A stretch of DNA of 64,000 bases from Nostoc sp. UHCC 0870 (GTDB lineage: Bacteria > Cyanobacteriota > Cyanobacteriia > Cyanobacteriales > Nostocaceae). The notes beneath the pieces were generated by a model that ran no database searches, had not been told where the DNA came from, and saw nothing but the letters and a program-made list of their open reading frames with translations. The stretch lies in contig NZ_CP091913.1 in assembly GCF_022063185.1 (NCBI RefSeq), forward strand, positions 2,977,501-3,041,500, in the 5' to 3' direction. Shown one piece after another: positions 19,662-28,248 of the stretch (its first letter is position 1; the number at the start of each line of letters is the position of its first letter). The translations under genes were made by a program, and so were the position numbers.

Positions 19662-19940
19662 ATGACAGGAACTTTCAACGTAGGTCTAAATACTGTTAAC
19701 TCTGGTGGTAATGGAATTACAGATTTAGAGAAAGCAATTTTAGCAGCGATCGCAGAAGCCCGTAGCACCTGTGAACAAAGTGGCGATAATTCTCCTAATT
19801 GTGCTGTAGCCTGGGATATTGTAGAAGAATTACAAGCCGAAAAATCTCATCAACAACAAGCCTTAAAATATAAAACCGCTTTAGATAAATACTGCGAATT
19901 ATATCCAGAGGCTTTAGAGTGTCTAATTTATGATGTTTAG
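19662..19940 (+). CDS. CP12 family protein
   Basis: A 92-residue, largely disordered redox protein of the CP12 family. The N-terminal cysteine pair region is CEQSGDNSPNCAVAWDIVEE and the C-terminal pair is CELYPEALECLIYDV. AWDxVEELQAE is the family signature. CP12 bridges GAPDH and phosphoribulokinase when both disulfides form in the dark, switching off the Calvin cycle. The N-terminal extension (TGTFNVGLNTVNSGGNG) is less usual. The gene converges with tlyA and overlaps it by four bases at the stop codons. Confidence 0.93.
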   Translation: MTGTFNVGLNTVNSGGNGITDLEKAILAAIAEARSTCEQSGDNSPNCAVAWDIVEELQAEKSHQQQALKYKTALDKYCELYPEALECLIYDV

Positions 19941-20791
19941 AGTGTTGACGGTTGACGGTTGACTGCACTTTTTTGGTGAAAATCAGCTATGGCTGATTCC
20001 GTCATTTGTTGGATAGCACTTAAATCTAGCGGTGGTGTTTCACCTTCTGTTTGTAACCATAAGAGGTATTCAATATTTCCAGCCGGGCCAGTAATGGGCG
20101 ACCAAGTTAAACCTTTGTATCTCCAACCTAATTCGTTAGCTACTCGCAACACCTGGAAAATAGCATCAGCTTGGTCATCGGGGTCGCGCACCACACCTTT
20201 TTTACCTACACGAGATTTCCCGACTTCAAACTGAGGCTTGACCAGCAACACTGCTTCACGAGGGGGTTGAGTTAGTCGCCAGACAGCAGGCAAAATCTTG
20301 GTTAAGGAAATAAACGAGACATCCACCACCGCCAAATCAGGAATCGGGTCATCTTCACCATATAAATCCCCAGGTTCTAGTTGACGTAAATTTGTACGTT
20401 CCCGCAACTTCACCTGGGGATTATTGCGTAAACCCCAGTCGGTTTGTCCATAACCGACATCAACGCCGTAAACTAATTTAGCTCCAGCTTGTAGTAAACA
20501 ATCAGTAAAGCCGCCTGTAGAAATCCCCCCATCTAAGCAAACACGCCCTGCAATGGGAATCGCAAATACATCTAAAGCCTTAGCGAGTTTATCACCACCA
20601 CGAGACACAAACCGCGATCGCTCTTTAATCTTAATTTGAGCAGCAGCATCAACCTCTGTCCCAGGCTTATCAATTACCTGTTGATTAACCATCACTTCCC
20701 CCGCCTGAATTAGCCTCTGTGCTAAAGCGCGAGAAGTACATAAATCTAACTCTACTAATAAGGTATCAAGTCGCTGCTTAACCAATCTCAC
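19937..20791 (-). CDS. TlyA family rRNA methyltransferase
   Basis: A 284-residue protein with an N-terminal S4 RNA-binding domain (RLDTLLVELDLCTSRALAQR, residues 6-65) and an FtsJ/RrmJ-type methyltransferase domain from residue 70 (GRVCLDGGISTGGFTDCLLQ as SAM motif I, VDVGYGQ, LAVVDVSFISL as motif IV, VKPQFEVG). TlyA proteins 2'-O-methylate cytidines in 16S and/or 23S rRNA; older annotations call them hemolysins. The key K-D-K-E residues appear to be present (RGGDKLAKAL, VVDVSF, LLVKPQFE). It ends convergently with cp12. Confidence 0.9.
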   Translation of the reverse strand: MRLVKQRLDTLLVELDLCTSRALAQRLIQAGEVMVNQQVIDKPGTEVDAAAQIKIKERSRFVSRGGDKLAKALDVFAIPIAGRVCLDGGISTGGFTDCLLQAGAKLVYGVDVGYGQTDWGLRNNPQVKLRERTNLRQLEPGDLYGEDDPIPDLAVVDVSFISLTKILPAVWRLTQPPREAVLLVKPQFEVGKSRVGKKGVVRDPDDQADAIFQVLRVANELGWRYKGLTWSPITGPAGNIEYLLWLQTEGETPPLDLSAIQQMTESAIADFHQKSAVNRQPSTL

Positions 20792-20829
20792 CTGCCAAAA
20801 ACATTTTTAAAATACTATTACCTATTACC

Positions 20830-21007
20830 ACTCAAAACTCATTACTCAAAACTCATTACTCATTACTCATTACTCATTACTCATTACTCATTACTCATTA
20901 CTCATTACTCATTACTCAAAACTCAAAACTCAAAACTCATTACTCATTACTCATTACTCATTACTCATTACTCAAAACTCATTACTCATTACTCATTACT
21001 CATTACT
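20830..21007. repeat. Long heptamer array (CATTACT / CAAAACT)
   Basis: About 25 tandem 7-base units fill the whole spacer between tlyA and the next methyltransferase. Most read CATTACT, with blocks of CAAAACT. The same units recur at 57974-58062. The array holds no gene. Confidence 0.95.
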
Positions 21008-21012
21008 CTCCA

Positions 21013-21729
21013 CTATCTAAATCCTCCAAAAATGGCTAACCCATAATACTTCCAAGGTACTGCTACAGTCTTAAATCCAGCCTGAGTCAGCATTTGCAGA
21101 TGAGTGTCTAAAGTAGCAAGTTGGTCTTGATCAGAGTATCCTTGTTGACTGCTGTTACCAACTTTAGCGCGAATCTCTGTTAAATTAGTCCCTTGTTGGT
21201 TTGCCCATTCTTCTCGCGCCTCTTGATAAATTTCCGCTAGGGCTGGCGATTCGGGTAAAATTGGGTCTGCATTCCAAAAACAACCATCTTGTTTGAGACT
21301 GGCAGCAATACGCTTAAATAATTTTAGCTTCATCTCATCCTGAAGATGGTGAATCGCTAAGGATGAAACACAAGCATCAAATTCACTACCAATATCTAAT
21401 TTTTCTGAATTAATAGCCCATTCACCGAAATCCGCTTGTATTCCCGTCCATCTTTGTTCGTATCCGGCTGCGGTGATTTTATCTTGGGCAAATTGCAGCA
21501 TCCGGGGTGAGTAATCTAGGGCAATAATTTGCGCCTCTGGACAGCATTTAAGTACCTTGAGACTAACTTCACCTGTACCGCAGCCTAATTCTAAAATGTA
21601 ATGACTATTAGAAGGCAGACAATGGGTAAGAACATCTAGTATTTCATCGTATCGTGGCAATAAACTACGAATCCCGTGATCAAAATCAGCCGTATTGGCG
21701 AATACTTCTCCAGGAAATAGCTGTGACAT
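21013..21729 (-). CDS. Class I SAM-dependent methyltransferase
   Basis: A 238-residue methyltransferase. Motif I is HYILELGCGTGEVSLKVLK, the acidic strand is IIALDYSPRMLQFA, motif II/III carries GIQADFGEW, and FDACVSSLAIHHLQDEMK is motif IV. The fold belongs to the UbiE/TrmB-like small-molecule methyltransferase group, but the substrate cannot be named. It ends right at the heptamer array and has no operon partner. Confidence 0.85.
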   Translation of the reverse strand: MSQLFPGEVFANTADFDHGIRSLLPRYDEILDVLTHCLPSNSHYILELGCGTGEVSLKVLKCCPEAQIIALDYSPRMLQFAQDKITAAGYEQRWTGIQADFGEWAINSEKLDIGSEFDACVSSLAIHHLQDEMKLKLFKRIAASLKQDGCFWNADPILPESPALAEIYQEAREEWANQQGTNLTEIRAKVGNSSQQGYSDQDQLATLDTHLQMLTQAGFKTVAVPWKYYGLAIFGGFR

Positions 21730-21886
21730 AGTTACTTTAATCAGGTACTCCGCCTATTATATTTTGCATGATTCCCCAACCTCTACTATTTCTACTCTCG
21801 TTTTTGACTAGCACAGTGGATATTAACTCATAATGAGAGGTAGCCACTCATGAGGAGATTCTCGATTCCCATTGTTGGGAAACAAT

Positions 21887-22939
21887 ATGCTACAGCTAAT
21901 CACTATCATCTTTGTTGTAATTCTAGGTTCAGCGTTGTGTTCTAGTATAGAAACCGCGCTGTTTTCTGTTTCTACCCTCAGGGTCAGACAATTAGCACAA
22001 TCAAATAACCCGTCAGCCGTTGCACTATTGGCGATTCGGGAAAATATGAATCGCCCAATTGCAACCATTGTGATTCTCAATAACATCTTTAATATTATTG
22101 GCAGTATCGTCACAGGTAGCGTTGCAACTCAAGCATTAGGATCACGGTGGTTAGGTGTATTTTCAGCTGTCTTGACTTTCTTGATTATCATTTTTGGTGA
22201 AATTATTCCCAAAACAATAGGAGAAAGGTATTGTGAACCAATTGCAATGCTAACAGCTATACCCATTACTGGGCTTTCTATTGTCTTTACACCCCTAGTA
22301 TGGATTTTAGAAAACGTCACTGCACCCTTTTCTAAAGGTAAAAAAAGACCTACTACTAATGAGGCAGAAATCAAGCTACTTGCAAATATTGGTCAGCAGG
22401 AAGGGATCATTGAAAGTAATGAAGCAGAAATGATTCAGAGGGTGTTTAAACTCAATGATGTCACAGCTTCGGATCTCATGACCCCCCGCATTATGCTGAC
22501 ACATATCGACGGACATCTCACGATCGCTGAGGCGACAGCAGAAATTATCGCTTCCCAGCATACCCGGATTATTGTGACGGATGACTCGATTGATCAAGTC
22601 ATGGGTTTTACTTTAAAACAGGAATTACTCACTGCGATCGTTCAAGGAAATCAAAATCACCAAATTTCTACACTGACTCGCAAAGTTCGCTTCGTACCTG
22701 AAGTAATTCAAGCAGATAGACTGCTAAAAAACTTCATCGAAGCCCGTGAACATCTGGCTGTAGTAGTAGATGAATATGGTAGTGTCGCCGGTGTAATCAC
22801 TTTAGAAGATGTGCTGGAAGTGATAACCGGTGAAATTGTCGATGAGACTGATAGAAGTGTTGATTTGCAAGAAATCGCCCGTAAAAAGCGAGAAAAAATG
22901 TTGCAATCTATTAGTAATAGTAATTCCTCTTGGCAATGA
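21887..22939 (+). CDS. CNNM/CorC (HlyC) family membrane protein with CBS domains
   Basis: A 350-residue integral membrane protein. The N-terminal DUF21/CNNM domain has about four membrane segments (from MLQLITIIFVVILGSALCSS to ITGLSIVFTPLVWIL), with the conserved SSIETALFS and GEIIPKTIGER motifs. It is followed by two CBS domains (VTASDLMTPRIMLTHIDGHL and the later DEYGSVAGVITLEDVLEVIT). The usual C-terminal CorC/HlyC domain is missing or reduced. Family members are linked to magnesium or sodium efflux. I use the ATG at 21887; two TTG codons lie just upstream. Confidence 0.88.
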   Translation: MLQLITIIFVVILGSALCSSIETALFSVSTLRVRQLAQSNNPSAVALLAIRENMNRPIATIVILNNIFNIIGSIVTGSVATQALGSRWLGVFSAVLTFLIIIFGEIIPKTIGERYCEPIAMLTAIPITGLSIVFTPLVWILENVTAPFSKGKKRPTTNEAEIKLLANIGQQEGIIESNEAEMIQRVFKLNDVTASDLMTPRIMLTHIDGHLTIAEATAEIIASQHTRIIVTDDSIDQVMGFTLKQELLTAIVQGNQNHQISTLTRKVRFVPEVIQADRLLKNFIEAREHLAVVVDEYGSVAGVITLEDVLEVITGEIVDETDRSVDLQEIARKKREKMLQSISNSNSSWQ

Positions 22940-23001
22940 TTTGTTAGTAATTAGTGATTGGTAATTAACGTGAGCTTTTCAGGAATGCAATTCTTAAAAG
23001 C

Positions 23002-24258
23002 TCACGTTACAATACCTTTCTGGTGGTAAATTGGGTAGATAAATTTCTTGAACCCTGGTAATTGTCTATAAAAAACTATAGACCCAATAATACAAGCTAC
23101 ACCATCAATAATTAATGTATTAGGCGCACCTATATGACTTGCTAATACTCCACCTAATAAATTACCTACAGGTATCATTCCTAAAAATGACATTGTGTAT
23201 AAGCTCATTAATCTGCCGCGCTTATCTTCTTCTACAATTGTTTGCAAAAATGTATTACTACCAGCTATTTGTAAAATTGTTCCTAACCCTACAAATAACA
23301 TACTAAATAGAGAAACTGGTAAAAATCTAGAGTTAGCAAAGGTAATCAAACCAACACCTAAAATTGCTGGTGCTATGGCGATTAATTTACCAAGTCCTAA
23401 AATTGTTCTGCGTGTAACTAAATAGATTCCTCCAGATAATGCTCCTAGTCCTGAAGCTGCCATCAAAAATCCTAATGTTTCTGCATTACCTGCTAATATT
23501 TTTTCAGCAAAAATAGGCACAAGAATAGTATTTTGTAGTCCCATCAAACTGACTAAACTTGATAGGATTAAAATAGCTCGAATCGGGGGAAAACTAAAAG
23601 CATATACAAATCCCTCTTGAATTTTTTGTAAGGGATTTCCTGGACTTGCTGAGATTGTCCAAGGTTTGATGGTCATCGCTAATAAACAAGCAATAACTGC
23701 AATATAACTCAACCCATCAATTAAAAAACAGTACGCTATCCCAAACTGAGCAATTAATAAACCACCCACAGCCGGGCCAATTAACCGCGCACCATTAATC
23801 ATAGTTGAATTGACAGCGATCGCATTGGCTAAATCGCCTCTGTGTTCTACTAGTTCTGGTACAAATGCTTGTCTAGCTGGTGCATCTAAAGCATTAATAA
23901 ATCCTTGAAACAGGCTTAAGGCGATGATTTGCCATATTTGAATCACCCCAGTAAATGTTAATGTGGCAAGCACTAACGACTGTACCATAGATAGTATCTG
24001 TGTACCAATTAAGGTACGATAGCGCGAAAAGCGATCTACAAATACTCCGGCAAAGGGAGCAAGAAAAAAGTTAGGAATTTGGCTAGAAAATCCCACAATT
24101 CCCAGCATTAGAGGTGATTTTGTTAAATCGTAAACTAGCCAAACTGTCGCCAGTTGCGTCATCCATGTGCCAATTAAAGAAATTCCCTGTCCCGCAAAAA
24201 ACAAACGATAGTTTCTTGAGCTAAATACAGGTATTAGCCGCCATTTCTGATGATTCAT
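23002..24258 (-). CDS. MFS transporter, DHA3-type
   Basis: A 418-residue major facilitator with about 12 hydrophobic segments. The signature DRFSRYRTLIGTQ is in loop 2-3, and NALDAPARQAFVPELV follows segment 4, as in the enterobactin-exporter/macrolide-efflux (DHA3) group. It probably exports a siderophore or drug-like compound; the substrate is not evident. It lies downstream of a marR gene in the same direction, with 155 bases between. That gap repeats sequence words found in front of marR, suggesting that the MarR protein regulates it. Confidence 0.87.
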   Translation of the reverse strand: MNHQKWRLIPVFSSRNYRLFFAGQGISLIGTWMTQLATVWLVYDLTKSPLMLGIVGFSSQIPNFFLAPFAGVFVDRFSRYRTLIGTQILSMVQSLVLATLTFTGVIQIWQIIALSLFQGFINALDAPARQAFVPELVEHRGDLANAIAVNSTMINGARLIGPAVGGLLIAQFGIAYCFLIDGLSYIAVIACLLAMTIKPWTISASPGNPLQKIQEGFVYAFSFPPIRAILILSSLVSLMGLQNTILVPIFAEKILAGNAETLGFLMAASGLGALSGGIYLVTRRTILGLGKLIAIAPAILGVGLITFANSRFLPVSLFSMLFVGLGTILQIAGSNTFLQTIVEEDKRGRLMSLYTMSFLGMIPVGNLLGGVLASHIGAPNTLIIDGVACIIGSIVFYRQLPGFKKFIYPIYHQKGIVT

Positions 24259-24300
24259 GAATTATTTAAAATGCTAGTTTTTTTGAAATTAATATTTAAA

Positions 24301-24354
24301 ATGCGTAATATACGTAGTCTATAATTTTTATATCTGTTTTTTCGTGTACGTAGT
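24301..24354. promoter_or_regulatory. Putative MarR operator words before the MFS gene
   Basis: ATGCGTAATATACGTAGT (24301-24318) and GTACGTAGTATT (24346-24357) share TACGTAGT. TGCGTAATAT also occurs at 24898-24907, in front of marR. Shared words at both promoters are what an autoregulating MarR would leave. Confidence 0.4.
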
Positions 24355-24412
24355 ATTTTTTACAAAAAATTAGGAAATTTCTTCACCCAGTTGGATGATT
24401 CAGAAGCAATAC

Positions 24413-24880
24413 TTAAGAAAGGTTAGCGATCGCACGATTGAGAAGTTGGGAAAAAATTTCCCGATCAGCAATAGCAATACCTTGCATGGCTTCCTCACGC
24501 ACCTCAGCTGCGATCGGTGGTAATACAGTTTCTAATTCCTTCCCAGCATCAGTTAGCCAAATTCGCCAGATACGGCGATCGTGGGTATCCCGTTCTCGAC
24601 GCACTAAACCACGTTCTTCCATCCGGTCTAGGACACCAGTTAGTGTACCCCCCACTTGTTGAAGTTTTTCCCCAATACTAGAAGTAGGTAAACCATCTTC
24701 TTGCCACAAACAGCATAAAACCAGCCAATGAAATGGTGTTAAGCCAAAGGGTTCTAGCTTATCAGTAAACTTGCGGGTAAGTAACTGTGAAAGTAGTTTG
24801 ATTCTATAACCCAAGTTATAAGGGGCTAGGTTATGCTGCCATGACTCTGTAGTTAGAGAATGATCGGGTTGAACAATCAT
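24413..24880 (-). CDS. MarR family transcriptional regulator
   Basis: A 155-residue winged-helix regulator. The DNA-binding part is seen in LTPFHWLVLCCLWQEDGLPT, SSIGEKLQQVGGTLTGVLDR (recognition helix) and the wing RERDTHDRRIWRIWLTDAG. The flanking helices form the dimer interface. MarR proteins usually repress drug-efflux or oxidative-stress genes and release DNA on ligand binding or oxidation. The MFS gene directly downstream is the likely target. Confidence 0.9.
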   Translation of the reverse strand: MIVQPDHSLTTESWQHNLAPYNLGYRIKLLSQLLTRKFTDKLEPFGLTPFHWLVLCCLWQEDGLPTSSIGEKLQQVGGTLTGVLDRMEERGLVRRERDTHDRRIWRIWLTDAGKELETVLPPIAAEVREEAMQGIAIADREIFSQLLNRAIANLS

Positions 24881-24893
24881 CGAATATTTATTT

Positions 24894-24912
24894 AGTGTGC
24901 GTAATATTTATT
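24894..24912. promoter_or_regulatory. Operator-like word before marR
   Basis: GTGTGCGTAATATTTATT lies 15-30 bases upstream of the marR start and repeats TGCGTAATAT from the MFS promoter. AATATTTATT occurs twice here (24883-24892 and 24902-24911), spaced 19 bases apart. Confidence 0.4.
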
Positions 24913-24970
24913 GTAAATTGATTTAATATTTTTGGCAATTAAGAGTGCTGAGTTAAATTTGCTTTTAGCG

Positions 24971-25024
24971 TAGGTACAAGAACCCCACCCCCAACCCCCT
25001 CCCCGCAAGCAAGGAGGGGGCTAT
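24971..25024 (-). repeat. Intact copy of a ~53-base dispersed repeat
   Basis: The segment from AGGTACAAGAACCCCACCC to GGAGGGGGCTAT matches, in inverted orientation, the repeat at 27899-28183 that is split by the MITE. It contains a single GCAAGCAAGG, the complement of the MITE target CCTTGCTTGC, and so serves as an empty site. Further sequence at both ends differs. Confidence 0.85.
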
Positions 25025-25086
25025 GATATACCTCATGTGATTAGGAAACGCTATCAGCCCATACTTTTTTACTTTTTAACACTCAA

Positions 25087-25126
25087 GACTCAGCACCGGC
25101 TAAACGCCGCGCTACCGCTAACAGCA
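25087..25126. repeat. Small dispersed repeat copy 1
   Basis: The reverse complement of this segment (TGCTGTTAGCGGTAGCG, then CGGCGTTTAGCCGGTGC) resembles 32676-32715 (CGCTGTTAGCGGTAGCG, then GGACGTTGAGCAGCG). Both end in CTGAGT. They are intergenic and look like copies of one mobile small repeat. Confidence 0.6.
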
Positions 25127-25137
25127 CTCTTCCGCTT

Positions 25138-25683
25138 CTAATTGACTCCCTTGAGTTTGCGAGTGTTGTCAACTAAACTTTGAGCGAATTGATCAAATCT
25201 TTGAGAAAGCTTTTCATCTAAAATTTTACCTTCGGGACTGAAAGCACCATAAGCTTGTCCGATCGCAATTTGTTCTGGAATTACCCAACCATGTACCCAA
25301 CGGATAATCAACCGCAGATCGTTTAAAGCGTTGCTATTGGATTGACCACCCAGCACACTAATTAGTCCTGTGACTTTTCCAGACAATTCCTCAAAACTCA
25401 TTAAATCTAGGGCATTTTTGATGACACCGCTAACACCGCCATGATATTCAGGGGTAGCTAAAACTAATCCATCGCTGTTGCGTACAGTATCACGCAACTT
25501 CTGAACATCAGGATATTCTGAATATTCTTTAGCTCCGGTGCAAAATGGTAATTGCAACTGTCGTAAATCGAGAATTTCTACCTCTGCACCTATAGCTTCT
25601 AGCCGTTGTGCTGCTACTTGTAAAGCCAATTGGGTGTAGGAGTTGGGTCTTAAACTACCGCCGATGCCAACAATTTTTACCAT
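25138..25683 (-). CDS. NADPH-dependent FMN reductase family protein
   Basis: A 181-residue flavodoxin-fold protein. GIGGSLRPNSYTQLAL is the phosphate-binding loop for FMN, ATPEYHGGVSGVIKNALDLM is the family signature, and LISVLGGQSNSNALNDLRLI follows. It is like SsuE/azoreductase or chromate-reductase members, which use NAD(P)H to reduce FMN or quinones. The exact substrate is not determined. No operon partner; ftsH lies beyond a 270-base gap on the opposite strand. Confidence 0.88.
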   Translation of the reverse strand: MVKIVGIGGSLRPNSYTQLALQVAAQRLEAIGAEVEILDLRQLQLPFCTGAKEYSEYPDVQKLRDTVRNSDGLVLATPEYHGGVSGVIKNALDLMSFEELSGKVTGLISVLGGQSNSNALNDLRLIIRWVHGWVIPEQIAIGQAYGAFSPEGKILDEKLSQRFDQFAQSLVDNTRKLKGVN

Positions 25684-25952
25684 AATTCACCCATCATTAA
25701 GTATTTGTAAAATACGAAGTCATTACGACTATGTTGATTATCTTAACGATTTATTTTTCCACAGTCAAATTACTGAGAATTGGGTATAGGGCATTTTCCT
25801 CTCCCTTGTCCCCTCCGTCCCCCTGCCCCTCTGCCTCTTTTGGGAGTTAGACTAGATTAGATAAGTAGTAATTTCCAGTTATCGCAATTTTTGCTAGAAG
25901 AGTAGTCAGAAAAATATGCTCGGCTTATGGCAGCAGACAAAGGGTAATTTTT

Positions 25953-27845
25953 ATGAAAAATTTTGCTAAGAAGGCATTGATGAAACAGCAATCACCAAAG
26001 CGCGTTGCTTGGACTGGTGCATTAGCAGCCAGTTTGATTATGTTACCGACTATGTTTGGAGGTAATCCTGCTTTAGCAGAAAAGACGGAACGCGATTCTT
26101 TAACCTATGGGGGATTAATTCAGAAAATTAATCAAGATCAAGTCAAAAAAGTAGAACTGGATGAAACTGAACAGATAGCAAAAGTTTATTTAAAAGGTGA
26201 AAAGCCAGACGCAGCACCAAAACAGGTGAGGCTATTAGAGCAAAATACAGAGTTGATTTCTAAACTCAAAGAAAAAAACGTTGATTTTGGTCAAGTCTCT
26301 TCTGCCAATAGTAGGGCTGCGGTGGGGTTATTGATTAACCTCATGTGGATTTTGCCTCTGGTGGCTTTAATGCTGCTGTTTCTGCGTCGGTCTACCAATG
26401 CTTCTAGCCAAGCGATGAATTTTGGTAAATCGAGAGCGCGTTTCCAAATGGAAGCCAAAACCGGCGTGAAATTTGATGATGTAGCTGGTATTGAAGAAGC
26501 TAAAGAAGAATTACAAGAAGTTGTCACTTTTTTAAAGCAACCGGAAAGATTTACAGCCGTTGGCGCACGTATTCCCAAAGGGGTGCTGCTGGTAGGCCCT
26601 CCAGGTACAGGTAAAACTTTACTAGCAAAAGCGATCGCTGGGGAAGCTGCTGTACCATTCTTTAGTATTTCCGGTTCTGAGTTTGTGGAAATGTTCGTGG
26701 GTGTAGGTGCTTCCCGCGTCCGCGATTTATTTAAGAAAGCCAAAGAAAATGCCCCCTGTCTCATATTTATTGATGAAATTGATGCGGTAGGTAGACAACG
26801 GGGTGCGGGTATTGGTGGCGGTAACGACGAGAGAGAGCAAACCCTCAACCAGTTACTGACTGAGATGGATGGCTTTGAAGGTAACACTGGCATTATTATT
26901 ATTGCTGCTACCAACCGTCCTGATGTCTTAGATGCAGCATTACTCAGACCGGGACGCTTTGATCGCCAGGTGATAGTTGATGCACCCGATCTTAAGGGTC
27001 GCTTGGAGATTTTGAGAGTTCATTCCAAGAATAAGAAAGTTGATCCTGATGTATCTTTAGATGCGATCGCCCGCCGGACACCAGGGTTCACCGGTGCAGA
27101 TTTAGCCAACTTACTCAATGAAGCTGCCATTCTCACCGCCAGAAGACGCAAAGAAGCCATTACCATCCTCGAAATTGATAATGCTATAGACCGAGTTGTC
27201 GCGGGGATGGAAGGGACACCCCTAGTAGACAGCAAGAGCAAACGCTTGATTGCTTACCACGAAGTCGGACACGCCTTAATTGGCACATTAATTAAAGACC
27301 ATGACCCAGTGCAGAAAGTCACCCTCATTCCACGGGGACAAGCACAAGGTTTAACTTGGTTTACTCCCAACGAAGAACAAGGCTTAATTTCCCGTTCCCA
27401 ACTCAAAGCCAGAATTACGTCTACTTTAGGCGGTCGTGCGGCTGAGGAAATTGTTTTTGGTAAATCAGAAGTGACAACAGGTGCAGGAGACGACCTGCAA
27501 AAAGTCACATCAATGGCACGCCAAATGGTGACACGTTTTGGTATGTCTGAATTAGGGCCATTATCCCTAGAAACTCAAAATAACGAGGTATTTTTAGGTC
27601 GTGACTGGATGAATAAATCAGAATATTCTGAGCAAATAGCTGCCAAGATTGATTCACAAGTTCGTGAAATTGTCAATATTTGCTACCAAACATCTAAGGA
27701 ATTATTGCAAGAAAACCGAGCATTAATGGAACGTCTAGTAGATTTGTTGGCAGACCAAGAAACAATTGATGGTGATTTATTCCGCAAAATTGTGGATGAG
27801 AATAATACACAATTAATTGATGAAAAGGTCGCGGTATCTCATTAA
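25953..27845 (+). CDS. ftsH: ATP-dependent zinc metalloprotease FtsH
   Basis: A 630-residue FtsH. The N-terminal membrane segment (about 20-40, after a basic start) and the second one ([20 protein letters not shown]) flank the lumenal domain. The AAA module has Walker [21 protein letters not shown], pore loop with FVG ([18 protein letters not shown]), Walker [17 protein letters not shown] and [23 protein letters not shown]. The protease motif is HEVGH, a normal HExxH zinc site with Val for the more frequent Ala. Cyanobacterial FtsH homologues form hexamers in the thylakoid or plasma membrane and degrade photodamaged D1 among others. The length is typical. No overlapping partner. Confidence 0.97.
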   Translation: MKNFAKKALMKQQSPKRVAWTGALAASLIMLPTMFGGNPALAEKTERDSLTYGGLIQKINQDQVKKVELDETEQIAKVYLKGEKPDAAPKQVRLLEQNTELISKLKEKNVDFGQVSSANSRAAVGLLINLMWILPLVALMLLFLRRSTNASSQAMNFGKSRARFQMEAKTGVKFDDVAGIEEAKEELQEVVTFLKQPERFTAVGARIPKGVLLVGPPGTGKTLLAKAIAGEAAVPFFSISGSEFVEMFVGVGASRVRDLFKKAKENAPCLIFIDEIDAVGRQRGAGIGGGNDEREQTLNQLLTEMDGFEGNTGIIIIAATNRPDVLDAALLRPGRFDRQVIVDAPDLKGRLEILRVHSKNKKVDPDVSLDAIARRTPGFTGADLANLLNEAAILTARRRKEAITILEIDNAIDRVVAGMEGTPLVDSKSKRLIAYHEVGHALIGTLIKDHDPVQKVTLIPRGQAQGLTWFTPNEEQGLISRSQLKARITSTLGGRAAEEIVFGKSEVTTGAGDDLQKVTSMARQMVTRFGMSELGPLSLETQNNEVFLGRDWMNKSEYSEQIAAKIDSQVREIVNICYQTSKELLQENRALMERLVDLLADQETIDGDLFRKIVDENNTQLIDEKVAVSH

Positions 27846-27849
27846 GAAG

Positions 27850-27891
27850 GTGACAGGGGACAGGGGACAGGGGACAGGGGACAGGGGACAT
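27850..27891. repeat. Short tandem repeat (GGGACAG)n after ftsH
   Basis: Six copies of the 7-base unit GGGACAG (complement CTGTCCC) follow the ftsH stop within a few bases. It is the same unit type as the arrays at 4661 and 40158. Confidence 0.9.
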
Positions 27892-27898
27892 GAGTTAT

Positions 27899-28183
27899 AT
27901 AATAGCCCCCTCTCCTTGCTTGCCTACGGTGTACACACAAGTGCTACCCACATACATTTCAGAACCTTGAGAAAATTCTCAACTGTCATGTTGAATGTAG
28001 CGATAGCGAAATGAAACATCTAGAGACTACGGTGGAAGTCCGAGATTCTTCCTTTCGCTCCGCTCCACTCAGAATGACATTGAAGGGCTATAAAGCAAGT
28101 GGTGACTGGGATTTTAAGACTTGTGTGTACACGGTAGCCTTGCTTGCGGGGAGGGGGTTGGGGGTGGGGTTCTTGTACCTCAA
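27899..28183 (+). repeat. Second copy of the ~53-base repeat, split by the MITE
   Basis: ATAGCCCCCTCTCCTTGCTTGC (27899-27923 region) and CCTTGCTTGCGGGGAGG to TTCTTGTACCT (28138-28183) together restore the inverted copy of 24971-25024. The 10 bases CCTTGCTTGC appear on both sides of the insertion and once in the intact copy. Confidence 0.85.
27924..28137. mobile_element. 214-base MITE with 18-base terminal inverted repeats
   Basis: The element starts CTACGGTGTACACACAAG and ends CTTGTGTGTACACGGTAG, an 18-base inverted repeat with one mismatch. It is flanked by the 10-base direct repeat CCTTGCTTGC (27914-27923 and 28138-28147). It has no coding capacity. The interior contains TGAATGTAGCGATAGCGAAA and CCTTTCGCTCCGCTCC, resembling other small repeats nested inside. 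The intact copy of the host repeat at 24971-25024 shows the empty site, which supports insertion with target duplication. No transposase with matching ends is visible here. Confidence 0.85.
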
Positions 28184-28248
28184 TAAAGCAAGAACCGCTA
28201 TAACAGTCATTCTCCCTTGTCTACCTTGTCTCCCCACTCCCCAATTCC

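Noticed and set aside
20830..21007. CRISPR-like array of CATTACT units
   Set aside because: Units are 7 bases and directly adjacent, with no spacers of unique sequence; no cas genes nearby. It is a simple tandem repeat.
26291..26914. 207-codon minus-strand frame inside ftsH
   Set aside because: Antisense shadow of the AAA domain; serine/proline/threonine-rich composition typical of antisense reading.
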